Assembly (NCBI RefSeq): GCF_025353065.1
Contig: NZ_JANXRJ010000257.1
Span: 1-35,550, forward strand
Direction of reading: 5' to 3'
DNA from: Lapillicoccus sp.
GTDB taxonomy: Bacteria > Actinomycetota > Actinomycetes > Actinomycetales > Dermatophilaceae
DNA: 35,550 nt
Position 1 is the stretch's first letter. Each line of letters opens with the position of its first letter. The notes beneath the pieces were generated by a model, which saw only the letters and a list, made by a program, of their open reading frames with translations, ran no database searches and had not been told where the DNA came from. Made by a program: the position numbers and the translations under genes. Positions 15,651 to 23,041 of the stretch are shown here, in pieces.

Positions 15651-16579
15651 CGGACGCACCGGGTATGCCGGGTGGCGGGGGCACGACGGATTCGACTGCT
15701 GCGGCTGGGGAAACTCCGCCGGGCGGTGTCCGGATCGACGCGCACCACCACGTCTGGGACCTCGACGTCAGGCCCCAGTCGTTTCTCGCTGCCTTCCCGT
15801 CGATCCACCGGACGTTCCTCCTCGACGAGCTGGAGCCGCTGCTCGCCGATGCCGGTGTCGACGGCACGGTCCTCATCCAGGTCGACGCCGTGACGGCCGA
15901 GACGGAGGAGTTCCTTGCGCTCGCCGCCCGCGAACCGGTGATCCGTGGGGTCGTCGGCTGGGTCGACCTCACCTCCGGCGCGGTGTCCGAGGAGATTGAC
16001 CGCCTGCGGACCCTGCCGGGCGGCGACCTCCTCGTCGGCATCCGCTCGCTGGTCGAGAGCGAGGCCGACCCCCGCTGGCTGCTGCGCGACGACGTCCTCG
16101 ACGGGCTGCGGGCGCTCGCCGGGGCGGGCCTGGTCTTCGACCTGCTCGTGACCCACGACCAGCTGCCGGCCGCGGTCGAGGTCGTGGGCCTCGTCCCGGA
16201 GCTGCGGTTCGTCCTCGACCACCTCGGGAAGCCGCCGATCGCTGCCGGTCGGCTCGACCCCTGGCGCGAGCAGATCACGGCGCTGGCGGCGTATCCTCAC
16301 GTCGTCGCCAAGCTCTCCGGCCTGGTCACGGAGGCCGGGCAGGGGTGGACGCCCGAGACGATCCGGCCTTTCGCCGCGCACCTGCTGGACGTCTTCGGAC
16401 CCGACCGCGTGATGGTCGGATCCGACTGGCCCGTATGCCTGGTCGGCGCGTCGTCCTACGCGCAGGTCACCGAGCTGCACGACTCGCTGGTCGCCCACCT
16501 CGACCCCGCCGAGCGTGCCGCGATCCGCGGGGGGACGGCGGTGCGGTGGTACGGCCTGGGCAGGCGGCCGACCGCATGA
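15647..16579 (+). CDS. Amidohydrolase-family lactonase, probable L-fuconolactone hydrolase
   Basis: A 310-aa TIM-barrel metal-dependent hydrolase (amidohydrolase 2 family). The first strand carries IDAHHHVWDLD (H33-H35 region, metal-binding H-x-H); later ligands are likely the His in VLDHLGKP and the Asp in MVGSDWPVCLV. The N-terminal 28 residues are low-complexity. This family includes the L-fuconolactone and 2-pyrone-4,6-dicarboxylate lactonases. Next to a sugar dehydrogenase and a fuconate dehydratase, opening of L-fuconolactone is the fitting role. It overlaps both neighbours by ATGA. Confidence 0.87.
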   Translation: MTDAPGMPGGGGTTDSTAAAGETPPGGVRIDAHHHVWDLDVRPQSFLAAFPSIHRTFLLDELEPLLADAGVDGTVLIQVDAVTAETEEFLALAAREPVIRGVVGWVDLTSGAVSEEIDRLRTLPGGDLLVGIRSLVESEADPRWLLRDDVLDGLRALAGAGLVFDLLVTHDQLPAAVEVVGLVPELRFVLDHLGKPPIAAGRLDPWREQITALAAYPHVVAKLSGLVTEAGQGWTPETIRPFAAHLLDVFGPDRVMVGSDWPVCLVGASSYAQVTELHDSLVAHLDPAERAAIRGGTAVRWYGLGRRPTA

Positions 16580-17550
16580 CCGATCTCGTGACGGCCCGTC
16601 GACCGCTCGGGCGGGCCGGTGTGCAGGTCCCGACCCTGGGGCTGGGCGCCGCCAACCTCGGCAACCTCTACCGTGCGATGGACGACCCCACGGCATACGG
16701 GATCGTCCAGGCGGCCTGGGACCTCGGGGTGCGGCACTTCGACACGGCTCCGCACTACGGGCTCGGGCTGTCGGAGCGGCGCCTCGGGGCGGCCCTCGCG
16801 GGGCGCGACCGGGACTCCTACGTCCTCAGCACCAAGGTCGGTCGGCTGCTCGAGCCCAACCCGCACCCCACGGGCACCGACCTGGCCGACTTCTTCGACG
16901 TGCCCGACGACCTGCACCGGGTCCTCGACTACTCCGGTGACGGCGTGCGGCGCAGCCTCGAGGCGAGCCTGACGCGGCTGGGCCTGGACCGCATCGACGT
17001 GGTCTACGTGCACGACCCCGACGACCACGTCGACGCGGCGATCACCGGCGCGGTGCCTGCGCTCGCGGCGCTTCGCGACGAGGGCGTCATCGGGGCGGTC
17101 GGCGTGGGCATCAAGCAGTGGCAGGCGCCGCTGCGCTTCGTCGAGGAGTCCGACGTCGACGTCGTGATGCTCGCGGGCCGATGGACCCTGCTCGACCGCA
17201 CCGGCCTGCCCCTGCTCGAGCGCTGCCTCGAGCGCGGCGTCGCGGTCGTCGTCGCCGCCCCCTTCAACTCCGGTGTCCTCGCGACCGACACCCCGCCGGA
17301 CGACGCCCACTTCGACTACACGCGCGTGTCGCAGGAGCGGCTGTTCCGGGCCCGCGAGCTGGCCGTGGTCGCACGCGCGCACGGCACCCACCTGCCCCAC
17401 GCCGCCCTCCAGTTCCCGCTGCGGCACCCTGCCGTCGCTGCCGTCGTGGTGGGCGCGTCGAGCGCCGCGCAGGTGTCGGCGACAGTCATTGGCATGAATA
17501 CCGATGTCCCACAAGTCTTTTGGGACGAACTGGATGAGGAGAGACTGTGA
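16576..17550 (+). CDS. Aldo-keto reductase, probable L-fucose dehydrogenase
   Basis: A 324-aa aldo-keto reductase of the D-threo-aldose/L-fucose dehydrogenase group. The catalytic tetrad is readable: D56 and Y61 in [14 protein letters not shown]87 in LSTKVGR, H146 in VYVHDPDD. The SE in [10 protein letters not shown] and the NAD(P)-site region [11 protein letters not shown] near the end are typical. It should oxidise the pyranose sugar at C1 to the lactone, the entry step of the pathway. ATGA overlap with the lactonase before it, GTGA overlap with fuconate dehydratase after it. Confidence 0.88.
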   Translation: MTDLVTARRPLGRAGVQVPTLGLGAANLGNLYRAMDDPTAYGIVQAAWDLGVRHFDTAPHYGLGLSERRLGAALAGRDRDSYVLSTKVGRLLEPNPHPTGTDLADFFDVPDDLHRVLDYSGDGVRRSLEASLTRLGLDRIDVVYVHDPDDHVDAAITGAVPALAALRDEGVIGAVGVGIKQWQAPLRFVEESDVDVVMLAGRWTLLDRTGLPLLERCLERGVAVVVAAPFNSGVLATDTPPDDAHFDYTRVSQERLFRARELAVVARAHGTHLPHAALQFPLRHPAVAAVVVGASSAAQVSATVIGMNTDVPQVFWDELDEERL

Positions 17551-18833
17551 CCACGATCGTCTCGATGACGATGACCGACATCCGTTTCCCGACGTCGCGG
17601 GAGCTCGACGGGTCCGACGCGATGAACCCCGACCCGGACTACTCGGCCGCCTATGCCGTGCTCGAGGCGGACGACGGGTCGCGGGGAGACGGCTTCGTCT
17701 TCACGATCGGGCGCGGCAACGAGGTCGTCGTCAGCGCGCTGGCGGCACTCGAGCGGCACGTCCTCGGTCGGCCGCTCGACGGGCCCGACGACCTCGCCGA
17801 GCTGTCACGGTCCATGGTGCACGACTCGCAGCTGCGGTGGCTCGGCCCGGAGAAGGGCGTCATGCACATGGCGATCGGCGCGGTCGTCAACGCGGCCTGG
17901 GACCTCGTGTCCCGTAGCGCCGTGTTGCCGCTGTGGCGCTACGTCTCGACGTTGACGCCGGAGCAGATCGTCGACCAGGTCGACTTCCGCTATCTCACGG
18001 ACGCGCTCGACCGTGACCAGGCGCTGGCCATCCTGCGGGCGGCCGAGCCGGGGCGACAGGTGCGGACGGAAACCCTTGTGGCGGAGGGCTACCCGGCATA
18101 CACGACGTCGTCGGGATGGCTGGCGTATCCCGACGAGAAGATCGCCCGACTGAGCCGCGAGGCCGTCGCCGACGGCTTCACCCAGATCAAGCTGAAGGTC
18201 GGCGGCGACCTCGCCGACGACGTGCGGCGGCTGGGCATCGCGCGGGAGGCTGTCGGCCCGGACATCCGGATCGCCGTGGACGCCAACCAGCGCTGGGACG
18301 TCGGTCAGGCCGTGGCGTGGATGGAGGCCTTGGCGCCCTTCGACCCCTGGTGGATCGAGGAGCCGACGAGCCCGGACGACATCCTGGGCCACGCCGCGAT
18401 CCGCGCCAAGGTGGCCCCGGTCAAGGTCGCGACCGGCGAGCACGTGCAGAACCGCGTCGTCGTCAAGCAGCTGCTGCAGGCCGGGGCGATCGACATCCTG
18501 CAGATCGACGCCACCCGGGTGGGCGGCGTCAACGAGAACCTCGCGATCCTCCTGCTGGGCGCCCGGTTCGGGGTGCCCGTGTGTCCGCACGCCGGTGGCG
18601 TCGGGCTGTGCGAGCTCGTTCAGCACCTGGCGATGATCGACCTCGTGGCGGTGAGCGGGTCGACGGAGGGCCGGGTCATCGAGTACGTCGACCACCTGCA
18701 CGAGCACTTCGAGGACCCGACCGACGTCCGCGGTGGCCGCTACCGGGCTCCGACGGCGCCGGGCTTCTCGTCCCGGATCAAGGCCGCCTCGATCGAGGAG
18801 TTCCGCTTCCCGGACGGCGCCGCCTGGCGCTGA
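17547..18833 (+). CDS. fucD: L-fuconate dehydratase (enolase superfamily)
   Basis: A 428-aa protein with the hallmarks of FucD (human homologue ENOSF1): [15 protein letters not shown] (K215, K217), metal ligands D245 (VDANQRW), E271 ([13 protein letters not shown]) and E298 (TGEHVQNRV), D321 (QIDATRVGG) and the catalytic H348 ([16 protein letters not shown]). All catalytic residues are present and in the spacing I recall for the Xanthomonas enzyme. It removes water from L-fuconate to give 2-keto-3-deoxy-L-fuconate. GTG at 17547 overlaps the aldo-keto reductase stop; ATGs at 17565 and 17571 are alternatives. It is the last gene of the cluster. This is the most diagnostic gene for the pathway. 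Confidence 0.93.
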   Translation: MTTIVSMTMTDIRFPTSRELDGSDAMNPDPDYSAAYAVLEADDGSRGDGFVFTIGRGNEVVVSALAALERHVLGRPLDGPDDLAELSRSMVHDSQLRWLGPEKGVMHMAIGAVVNAAWDLVSRSAVLPLWRYVSTLTPEQIVDQVDFRYLTDALDRDQALAILRAAEPGRQVRTETLVAEGYPAYTTSSGWLAYPDEKIARLSREAVADGFTQIKLKVGGDLADDVRRLGIAREAVGPDIRIAVDANQRWDVGQAVAWMEALAPFDPWWIEEPTSPDDILGHAAIRAKVAPVKVATGEHVQNRVVVKQLLQAGAIDILQIDATRVGGVNENLAILLLGARFGVPVCPHAGGVGLCELVQHLAMIDLVAVSGSTEGRVIEYVDHLHEHFEDPTDVRGGRYRAPTAPGFSSRIKAASIEEFRFPDGAAWR

Positions 18834-18912
18834 GCAGCGTTCATCGACGATGACGCACCGGTCGCGCTGTCCACGAGAGTCCCCGATGGCGCCCGGTGGA
18901 CAACGCGCTGAG

Positions 18913-19269
18913 TCACCCGCCCGATCGCGGGTTCCTCGAGCGACCTGGGTCCTCGCCGAGCGCTCGATGAATCTGCCTCATGATCGTCGGGATGTCCGTC
19001 TCCAGGGTTCGGCGGATGATCGCGGGATCGATGAGGAGGTAGCCATGGGCGATTCGGTTGCGCATACCCCACATGAAGGTCCAGCTGTCGCCGAACAAAC
19101 CGGTGCGCACGGAGGCATCGAGCCGGTTCAACACCTCCACACCCGCGGACAGCCGCATGCAGACTGCGTCAACGACGAACTGGTCCATGACACGGCCTTG
19201 ACCATCTTCACGCATCAGATCGACGTGGGTGAGTGCCACTCGCAGGACCTCTTGCTCGGAACGGCTCAC
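18913..19269 (-). CDS. hepT: HEPN-domain RNase toxin, HepT-like
   Basis: A 118-aa all-helical HEPN protein (DUF86/HepT-type). The RNase motif is R70-x4-H75 in RNRIAHGY, and Y77 completes the R-x4-H-x-Y signature in which, in the studied HepT/MntA system, the tyrosine is AMPylated by the antitoxin. The surrounding pattern MWGMRNRIAHGYLLID is characteristic. The GTG start overlaps the antitoxin stop by GTGA, antitoxin first. It should cleave RNA (tRNA in studied systems) when free. It converges with the end of the sugar operon. Confidence 0.88.
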   Translation of the reverse strand: MSRSEQEVLRVALTHVDLMREDGQGRVMDQFVVDAVCMRLSAGVEVLNRLDASVRTGLFGDSWTFMWGMRNRIAHGYLLIDPAIIRRTLETDIPTIMRQIHRALGEDPGRSRNPRSGG

Positions 19270-19736
19270 AGGGGCACGGCCTCAGCCAGAATTCGCTGTC
19301 TCAGGTCGGGGCGGATCGCCGCATCCGGGACGAGGTCGACCGGGGCGCCGATTACCTCGACCAGCCGCTGTTCGAGCCGTCCGAGCTCCATGAGACTCAG
19401 TGGCTCGCCCATCGTGAACAACAGATCCACGTCCGAGTCGGGACGATCATGGCCGGTAGCCATCGAGCCGAACACCCGCACCCGGCCACCGCCAGCCTCG
19501 GCCACGATCTGTCGCACCCGACTGGCGTTGCCTCGCAGGCGTCGTGCCAGCGGGGACGTCCCGTGAAACCGCAGCAGCCGGGAGACCTCAGGTTGACTGC
19601 GACCGATCTCTCGGGCGATCTGGGTCTGGGTCATCCCCTCGGATGCCGCCCGCCGCACGGCTCCCACCAGTTCGGCGCGCGCCTGAGACGTCGTCTCGTC
19701 CGTCCGGCGCGCCACTCCAGCCAACTCCTCCGTCAC
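19266..19736 (-). CDS. mntA: HTH-fused MNT nucleotidyltransferase antitoxin, MntA-like
   Basis: A 156-aa two-domain protein. An N-terminal helix-turn-helix spans about residues 24-57 (MTQTQIAREIGRSQPEVSRLLRF). The minimal nucleotidyltransferase domain follows from about 70: GSMATG (90-95) and SDVDLL with D102 and D104 as metal ligands, and D134 (APVDLVP) as the third carboxylate. Thus the enzyme should be active and could AMPylate the HEPN partner. Many MntA antitoxins lack a DNA-binding domain; this fusion suggests that it also regulates its own promoter. The GTG at 19736 has no clear ribosome site. A perfect palindrome lies 8 bases upstream. Confidence 0.88.
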   Translation of the reverse strand: MTEELAGVARRTDETTSQARAELVGAVRRAASEGMTQTQIAREIGRSQPEVSRLLRFHGTSPLARRLRGNASRVRQIVAEAGGGRVRVFGSMATGHDRPDSDVDLLFTMGEPLSLMELGRLEQRLVEVIGAPVDLVPDAAIRPDLRQRILAEAVPL

Positions 19737-19744
19737 AAGTTGGA

Positions 19745-19762
19745 CTACAGCAAGTGCTGTAG
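19745..19762. promoter_or_regulatory. Palindromic operator upstream of mntA-hepT
   Basis: CTACAGCAAGTGCTGTAG is a perfect inverted repeat (arms CTACAGCA and TGCTGTAG, 2-base centre) ending 8 bases before the GTG of the HTH-MntA gene. Its place over the expected promoter suggests autorepression by the fused HTH domain. Binding is inferred. Confidence 0.65.
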
Positions 19763-19901
19763 CAGCCAGGCGCCACTCACGAAACCGCTATCGACAGAGG
19801 GGGAGGCGCTGGGGTGGGCGCCTCGTTCGTCCTGAGGTGTCAGGGCGTGAACGCCGACGGCTCACGTTCAGGTCGGATTCGGCGAAGGCCCGGGCCGCCT
19901 C

Positions 19902-19907
19902 TATGCT
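19902..19907 (+). promoter_or_regulatory. ffs: -10 box of the SRP RNA gene
   Basis: TATGCT lies 7 bases before the predicted first base of the SRP RNA (19915), the right distance for a -10 element. No strong -35 is seen; TTCGGC at 19878-19883 is weak. Confidence 0.5.
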
Positions 19908-19914
19908 GGTCCAC

Positions 19915-20002
19915 GGCACCCCGCGTGGTGGTACCTCACTGAACTCCCCCAGGGCAGGAATGCAGCAAGGGCAGGTGGGCTCTTCCAGGTACGTGGGGTG
20001 TC
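19915..20002 (+). ncRNA. ffs: Small bacterial signal recognition particle RNA (4.5S type)
   Basis: About 88 nt. The conserved apical domain is clear: CCCCCAGGGCAGGAATGCAG (19946-19965) followed by CAAGGGCAGGTGGG, the SRP domain IV internal loops that bind Ffh. The ends pair: GGCACCCCGCGT (19915-19926) with ACGTGGGGTGTC (19991-20002), including two G-U pairs. It forms a single long hairpin that targets ribosomes making membrane proteins. In actinobacteria it commonly lies just upstream of dnaX; here dnaX is 7.5 kb further right. Confidence 0.93.
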
Positions 20003-20221
20003 TTCGTGTCCCGGGCCGACGCCCGCGCGACCGGTGGCCGCGCCAAAGGTCACCTCTGGCGTCGCGTGATTTCCGGGGTCCACGCCGAGTGGTCGGGAAT
20101 GGTCCGTCTGAGGGTCCGGGAACGACCACTCGTGACCTCTCGATCGCGCGCGGCCGCGAGGCTCCGCCAGTGGTCTCCTTTGGCGTCGCCGCGCGAGCCC
20201 CCGCCCCTCGCGCCCAACGCC
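20003..20221. other. Intergenic region with inverted repeats after ffs
   Basis: No gene is supported. CGAGTGGTCG (20086-20095) pairs perfectly with CGACCACTCG (20123-20132) across 27 bases, a possible terminator for ffs. GCGCCAAAGG (from 20040) and CCTTTGGCGT (from 20178) form a second, distant, nearly perfect inverted pair. Confidence 0.5.
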
Positions 20222-21619
20222 TCAGTCCCGGTGCGCCTCGTTGAGCGTCCGCACCTTGCGCAGCCCGTAGAGGAACGCGGCGTAGGACCCGAGGATCAGC
20301 ACGAGCGGCGCGTTCGAGGCCAGGCTCGAGGTGAGCAGGGCCGTCGAGGCCGTCCCGACGATCGCGGGGACGAGCATCGGGACGGCATACCAGAGCGCGG
20401 TCGTCCCGATGCCGCGTCCCGGCGTGAACACCGCCATCGGGGGCAGGCCGCGGAAGGCCGCCATCAGCTGCGACCCGAGCAGCAGCCACACCATGACCAC
20501 GGCCCAGCCGATCCCGAGTCCCGAACCTCCACCGAGGGCGAGCGTGACCCCGCCGACGACGAGGGCGACGGCGGCATACAGCAGGCCGGGGAGCACGAGG
20601 TGAGCCAGCGCCTCAGTCCGCGCGGGGAGACCGATGAGCGGCGGCGTGCCGGTGTTGTCCCCCTGGAGCCGCAGGCCCTCGGACCAGGCGCCGACCCCGA
20701 AGTAGCCGACCAGCAGGCAGACCAGGGCGATGACGCTCGGGGTGCCGCGCGAGGCGGAGTGCACGAGTCCGTATGCCGCGAGCCCACTCAGCACCATGCC
20801 CGTCACCAGGGCGCCGGGGGACCGGCGCAGCCCGAGGACGTCGCGCGCGACGACCGTCCCCACCGGGCCGCGGGCCCGCAGCCTCAGCTTGCGACCCCGC
20901 GTCGTCGGGGCGGCGATGTCGAGCCGGGCCGCACGCAGGTCGCCGGCGAGGACGGCGCCGCCGATGGTGACGGCCCGCGCCGACTGCGTGCGCAAGGCGG
21001 TGAGGTGGAGGGCCCGCAGCGACCGGCTCGGCCGGAGGAAGACGCCCCAGCCGCGGTCGCCGTCGGGCCAGGTGCGCACCTGCCCCTGGAGCCAGGCGCC
21101 GGCGACGAGCAGGCCGAGGACAGAGCCGATCACGACCGCCGGGATGATGACGACGGCGCTCGTGACGGCCGCGATAGCCAGCCCCGCCCCGATGACGAGA
21201 CCGATGAGGAGCCCGCCGAAGACGGCGCCGAGCAGGCCGAGCCGCCACCACCGGCGGAGGACGACGGCCCGGTCGAGGGGGCTGGACGCGACGTGGTCGA
21301 GGTAGGGCAGGTCGGGAACGACGGGGCCGCGGAAGCTCCCCGCCCGGAACGCCAGCCCGAGCAGCGCCGCCGCGACGACGACCCCGGCGGCGAGACCGCG
21401 CAGTCCGGTGAGGTGCTGCGCCATCCAGGCCGGGTCGAGGAAGCGGAAGAACTGCTGCGACGCGGGCACGCCGTAGGCGCCGGCGGCGATGACCGCGACG
21501 TAGACGACGTAGAGGGCGTTGCCCTCGCCCTGGTGGTCCTCGCCGGTGATGATCCGGCGGGCGTCGTCGAGCAGCTCGCTGTCGGGAGTGGTGGAGGCCT
21601 CGAGCCGCTCTGTGCTCAT
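20222..21619 (-). CDS. Membrane protein, probable permease of a two-gene ABC exporter
   Basis: A 465-aa polytopic protein with about ten to twelve hydrophobic segments, for example NALYVVYVAVIAAGAYGV, LAAGVVVAAALLGLAF, SAVVIIPAVVIGSVLGLLVAGAWL, VIALVCLLVGYFGVGAW, VMVWLLLGSQLMAAFRGL and ALLTSSLASNAPLVLILGSYAAFLYGL. A cytoplasmic region near 195-255 is basic (LRPSRSLRALHLTALRTQSARA). No enzymatic motif is visible; I know similar actinobacterial proteins only as unnamed ABC-linked membrane proteins. Its ATG overlaps the stop of the ATPase gene by one base (TGATG), so the two are probably co-translated as exporter halves. Substrate unknown. Confidence 0.8.
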   Translation of the reverse strand: MSTERLEASTTPDSELLDDARRIITGEDHQGEGNALYVVYVAVIAAGAYGVPASQQFFRFLDPAWMAQHLTGLRGLAAGVVVAAALLGLAFRAGSFRGPVVPDLPYLDHVASSPLDRAVVLRRWWRLGLLGAVFGGLLIGLVIGAGLAIAAVTSAVVIIPAVVIGSVLGLLVAGAWLQGQVRTWPDGDRGWGVFLRPSRSLRALHLTALRTQSARAVTIGGAVLAGDLRAARLDIAAPTTRGRKLRLRARGPVGTVVARDVLGLRRSPGALVTGMVLSGLAAYGLVHSASRGTPSVIALVCLLVGYFGVGAWSEGLRLQGDNTGTPPLIGLPARTEALAHLVLPGLLYAAVALVVGGVTLALGGGSGLGIGWAVVMVWLLLGSQLMAAFRGLPPMAVFTPGRGIGTTALWYAVPMLVPAIVGTASTALLTSSLASNAPLVLILGSYAAFLYGLRKVRTLNEAHRD

Positions 21620-22287
21620 CAGGCAGGGATGACGTCGACGATGCGGTCGGCGATCGCCGCGGTCAGCTCGGGGTCGTGGCAGGCGACGACGAGGGCGTGA
21701 CCGGCGGACTTGCGGTCCACGAGGAGCTGGCCCAGCAGGCCCCGCTTGTGCGTGTCGAGCCGTTGCTCCGGCTCGTCGAGCAGCAGCACCGTCGACGGCC
21801 GGTTGAGCACCATCGCGAGGTGGAAGAGCTGCTGCTGGCCCGACGACAGCTCGTGCGGGAAGCGGTCGTCGAGGTGGTCGATCTCGAGGCTCGTCAGCAT
21901 CCCCATGGCGCGCTCGTCGGCGCCGTCCCCGCGACCCCAGGTGGCGTCGACGAGGACGAGGTGGTCATAGAGCGTGAGATCCCGGTATGCCGTGGGCGCA
22001 CCGATGAGGGCCGCGATCTCGCGTCGGGTGACCGGGTCGCGCTCGTCGATGGTGCGACCGTCGAGGGTCGTCGTGCCCTCGGTCGGGACCATGGTGCCGG
22101 CGAGGATCCGCAGCAGCGTCGTCTTCCCGCTGCCGTTCTCGCCGCGCAGCACGAGGCACTGCCCGCCGCGGACCCGGACGTCGATCGGCTTGAGCAGCAC
22201 GTTGTCCTCGATCGACTTCGTGACCTGCGTCGCGACGAGGTCGAGCCGGGTGTCCGACCCGCTCTTCTTGCTGCCTGCCTTGGCCAT
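21619..22287 (-). CDS. ABC transporter ATP-binding protein
   Basis: A 222-aa single nucleotide-binding domain. Walker A is GENGSGKTT (49-57); the Q-loop region is ALIGAPTAYRDLTLYDHL; the signature is SSGQQQ, a variant of LSGGQ; Walker B is VLLLDEPEQRLD; the H-loop His is in VVACHDPEL. The short length, around 220 aa, fits ABC exporters of the CcmA/DrrA type. The ATG at 22287 has GAGGGG upstream. It is encoded directly before the membrane protein at 20222 and 133 bases after the response regulator on the same strand, so regulation by that two-component system is plausible but unproven. Confidence 0.9.
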   Translation of the reverse strand: MAKAGSKKSGSDTRLDLVATQVTKSIEDNVLLKPIDVRVRGGQCLVLRGENGSGKTTLLRILAGTMVPTEGTTTLDGRTIDERDPVTRREIAALIGAPTAYRDLTLYDHLVLVDATWGRGDGADERAMGMLTSLEIDHLDDRFPHELSSGQQQLFHLAMVLNRPSTVLLLDEPEQRLDTHKRGLLGQLLVDRKSAGHALVVACHDPELTAAIADRIVDVIPA

Positions 22288-22420
22288 CGCCCCTCCCCTC
22301 GGTCGGCAGCCAGTGTGTCATTCCGGGCTGGACCGGCGCGCGCCGAGGTGAGAACGCAGTCCATGGAACGCGCTTCCACCTCGACGAGGAGGGCGAGGGG
22401 GGCGAGGCGGGCCACGGTGC

Positions 22421-23041
22421 TCACGCCGGGTGGTCTCTGGACCACAGCGCAGCGCTGGTGCGGTCAGCGACCCCGAGCTCGCGGAATACCCGACCGAGGT
22501 GGGCCTTGACGGTGCGCTCGCTGATCCCCAGGGCACGACCGATCTGCTTGTTGGCCATGCCTTTCGTGACCAGGCCGAGCACCTCGCGCTCCCGGGTGCT
22601 CAGGCCGTCGCCCGGCTGGGGAGCCGGGGCGGCGGAGGGCAGCAGCACGTGGGCGACCCGCGGGTCGAGGGGCACGTGGCCGGCGGCGGCCGACCGGATC
22701 GCGCCGATGAGCTCCTGCGGTTCGCAGTCCTTGAGGAGGTAGCCGATCGCGCCGGCCCGGATGGCTTCGGAGACGCGTTCGCGGTCGGAGAACGAGGTCA
22801 GCACGACGACCCGGGCGCCCGGGAACTCGGCGAGGATGAGGCGGGTCGCCTCGACCCCGTCGACGATCGGCATCGAGAGGTCCATCAGCACGACGTCGGG
22901 CGTGGTGTCGCGGACGACCTCCAGAGCGGCCCGTCCGTCGCCCGCCTGGCCGACGACCTCGAGGTCGTCGTGGGCCGAGATGAGACTGGCGAGGCCGGTC
23001 CGCAGCATCTGGTGGTCATCGACGATGACGACGGTCGTCAT
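22421..23041 (-). CDS. NarL/LuxR-family response regulator
   Basis: A 206-aa regulator. The receiver domain (1-117) has the acidic pair D8-D9, the phosphoacceptor D54 in VLMDLSMP, and K in GYLLKDCEP. The output LuxR helix-turn-helix covers about 144-206 (LSTREREVLGLVTKGMANKQIGRALGISERTVKAHLGRVFRELG). Its ATG overlaps the kinase stop by ATGA, so the pair forms a cognate two-component system. Likely targets are its own operon and/or the adjacent ABC exporter; this is inference from position. Confidence 0.93.
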   Translation of the reverse strand: MTTVVIVDDHQMLRTGLASLISAHDDLEVVGQAGDGRAALEVVRDTTPDVVLMDLSMPIVDGVEATRLILAEFPGARVVVLTSFSDRERVSEAIRAGAIGYLLKDCEPQELIGAIRSAAAGHVPLDPRVAHVLLPSAAPAPQPGDGLSTREREVLGLVTKGMANKQIGRALGISERTVKAHLGRVFRELGVADRTSAALWSRDHPA

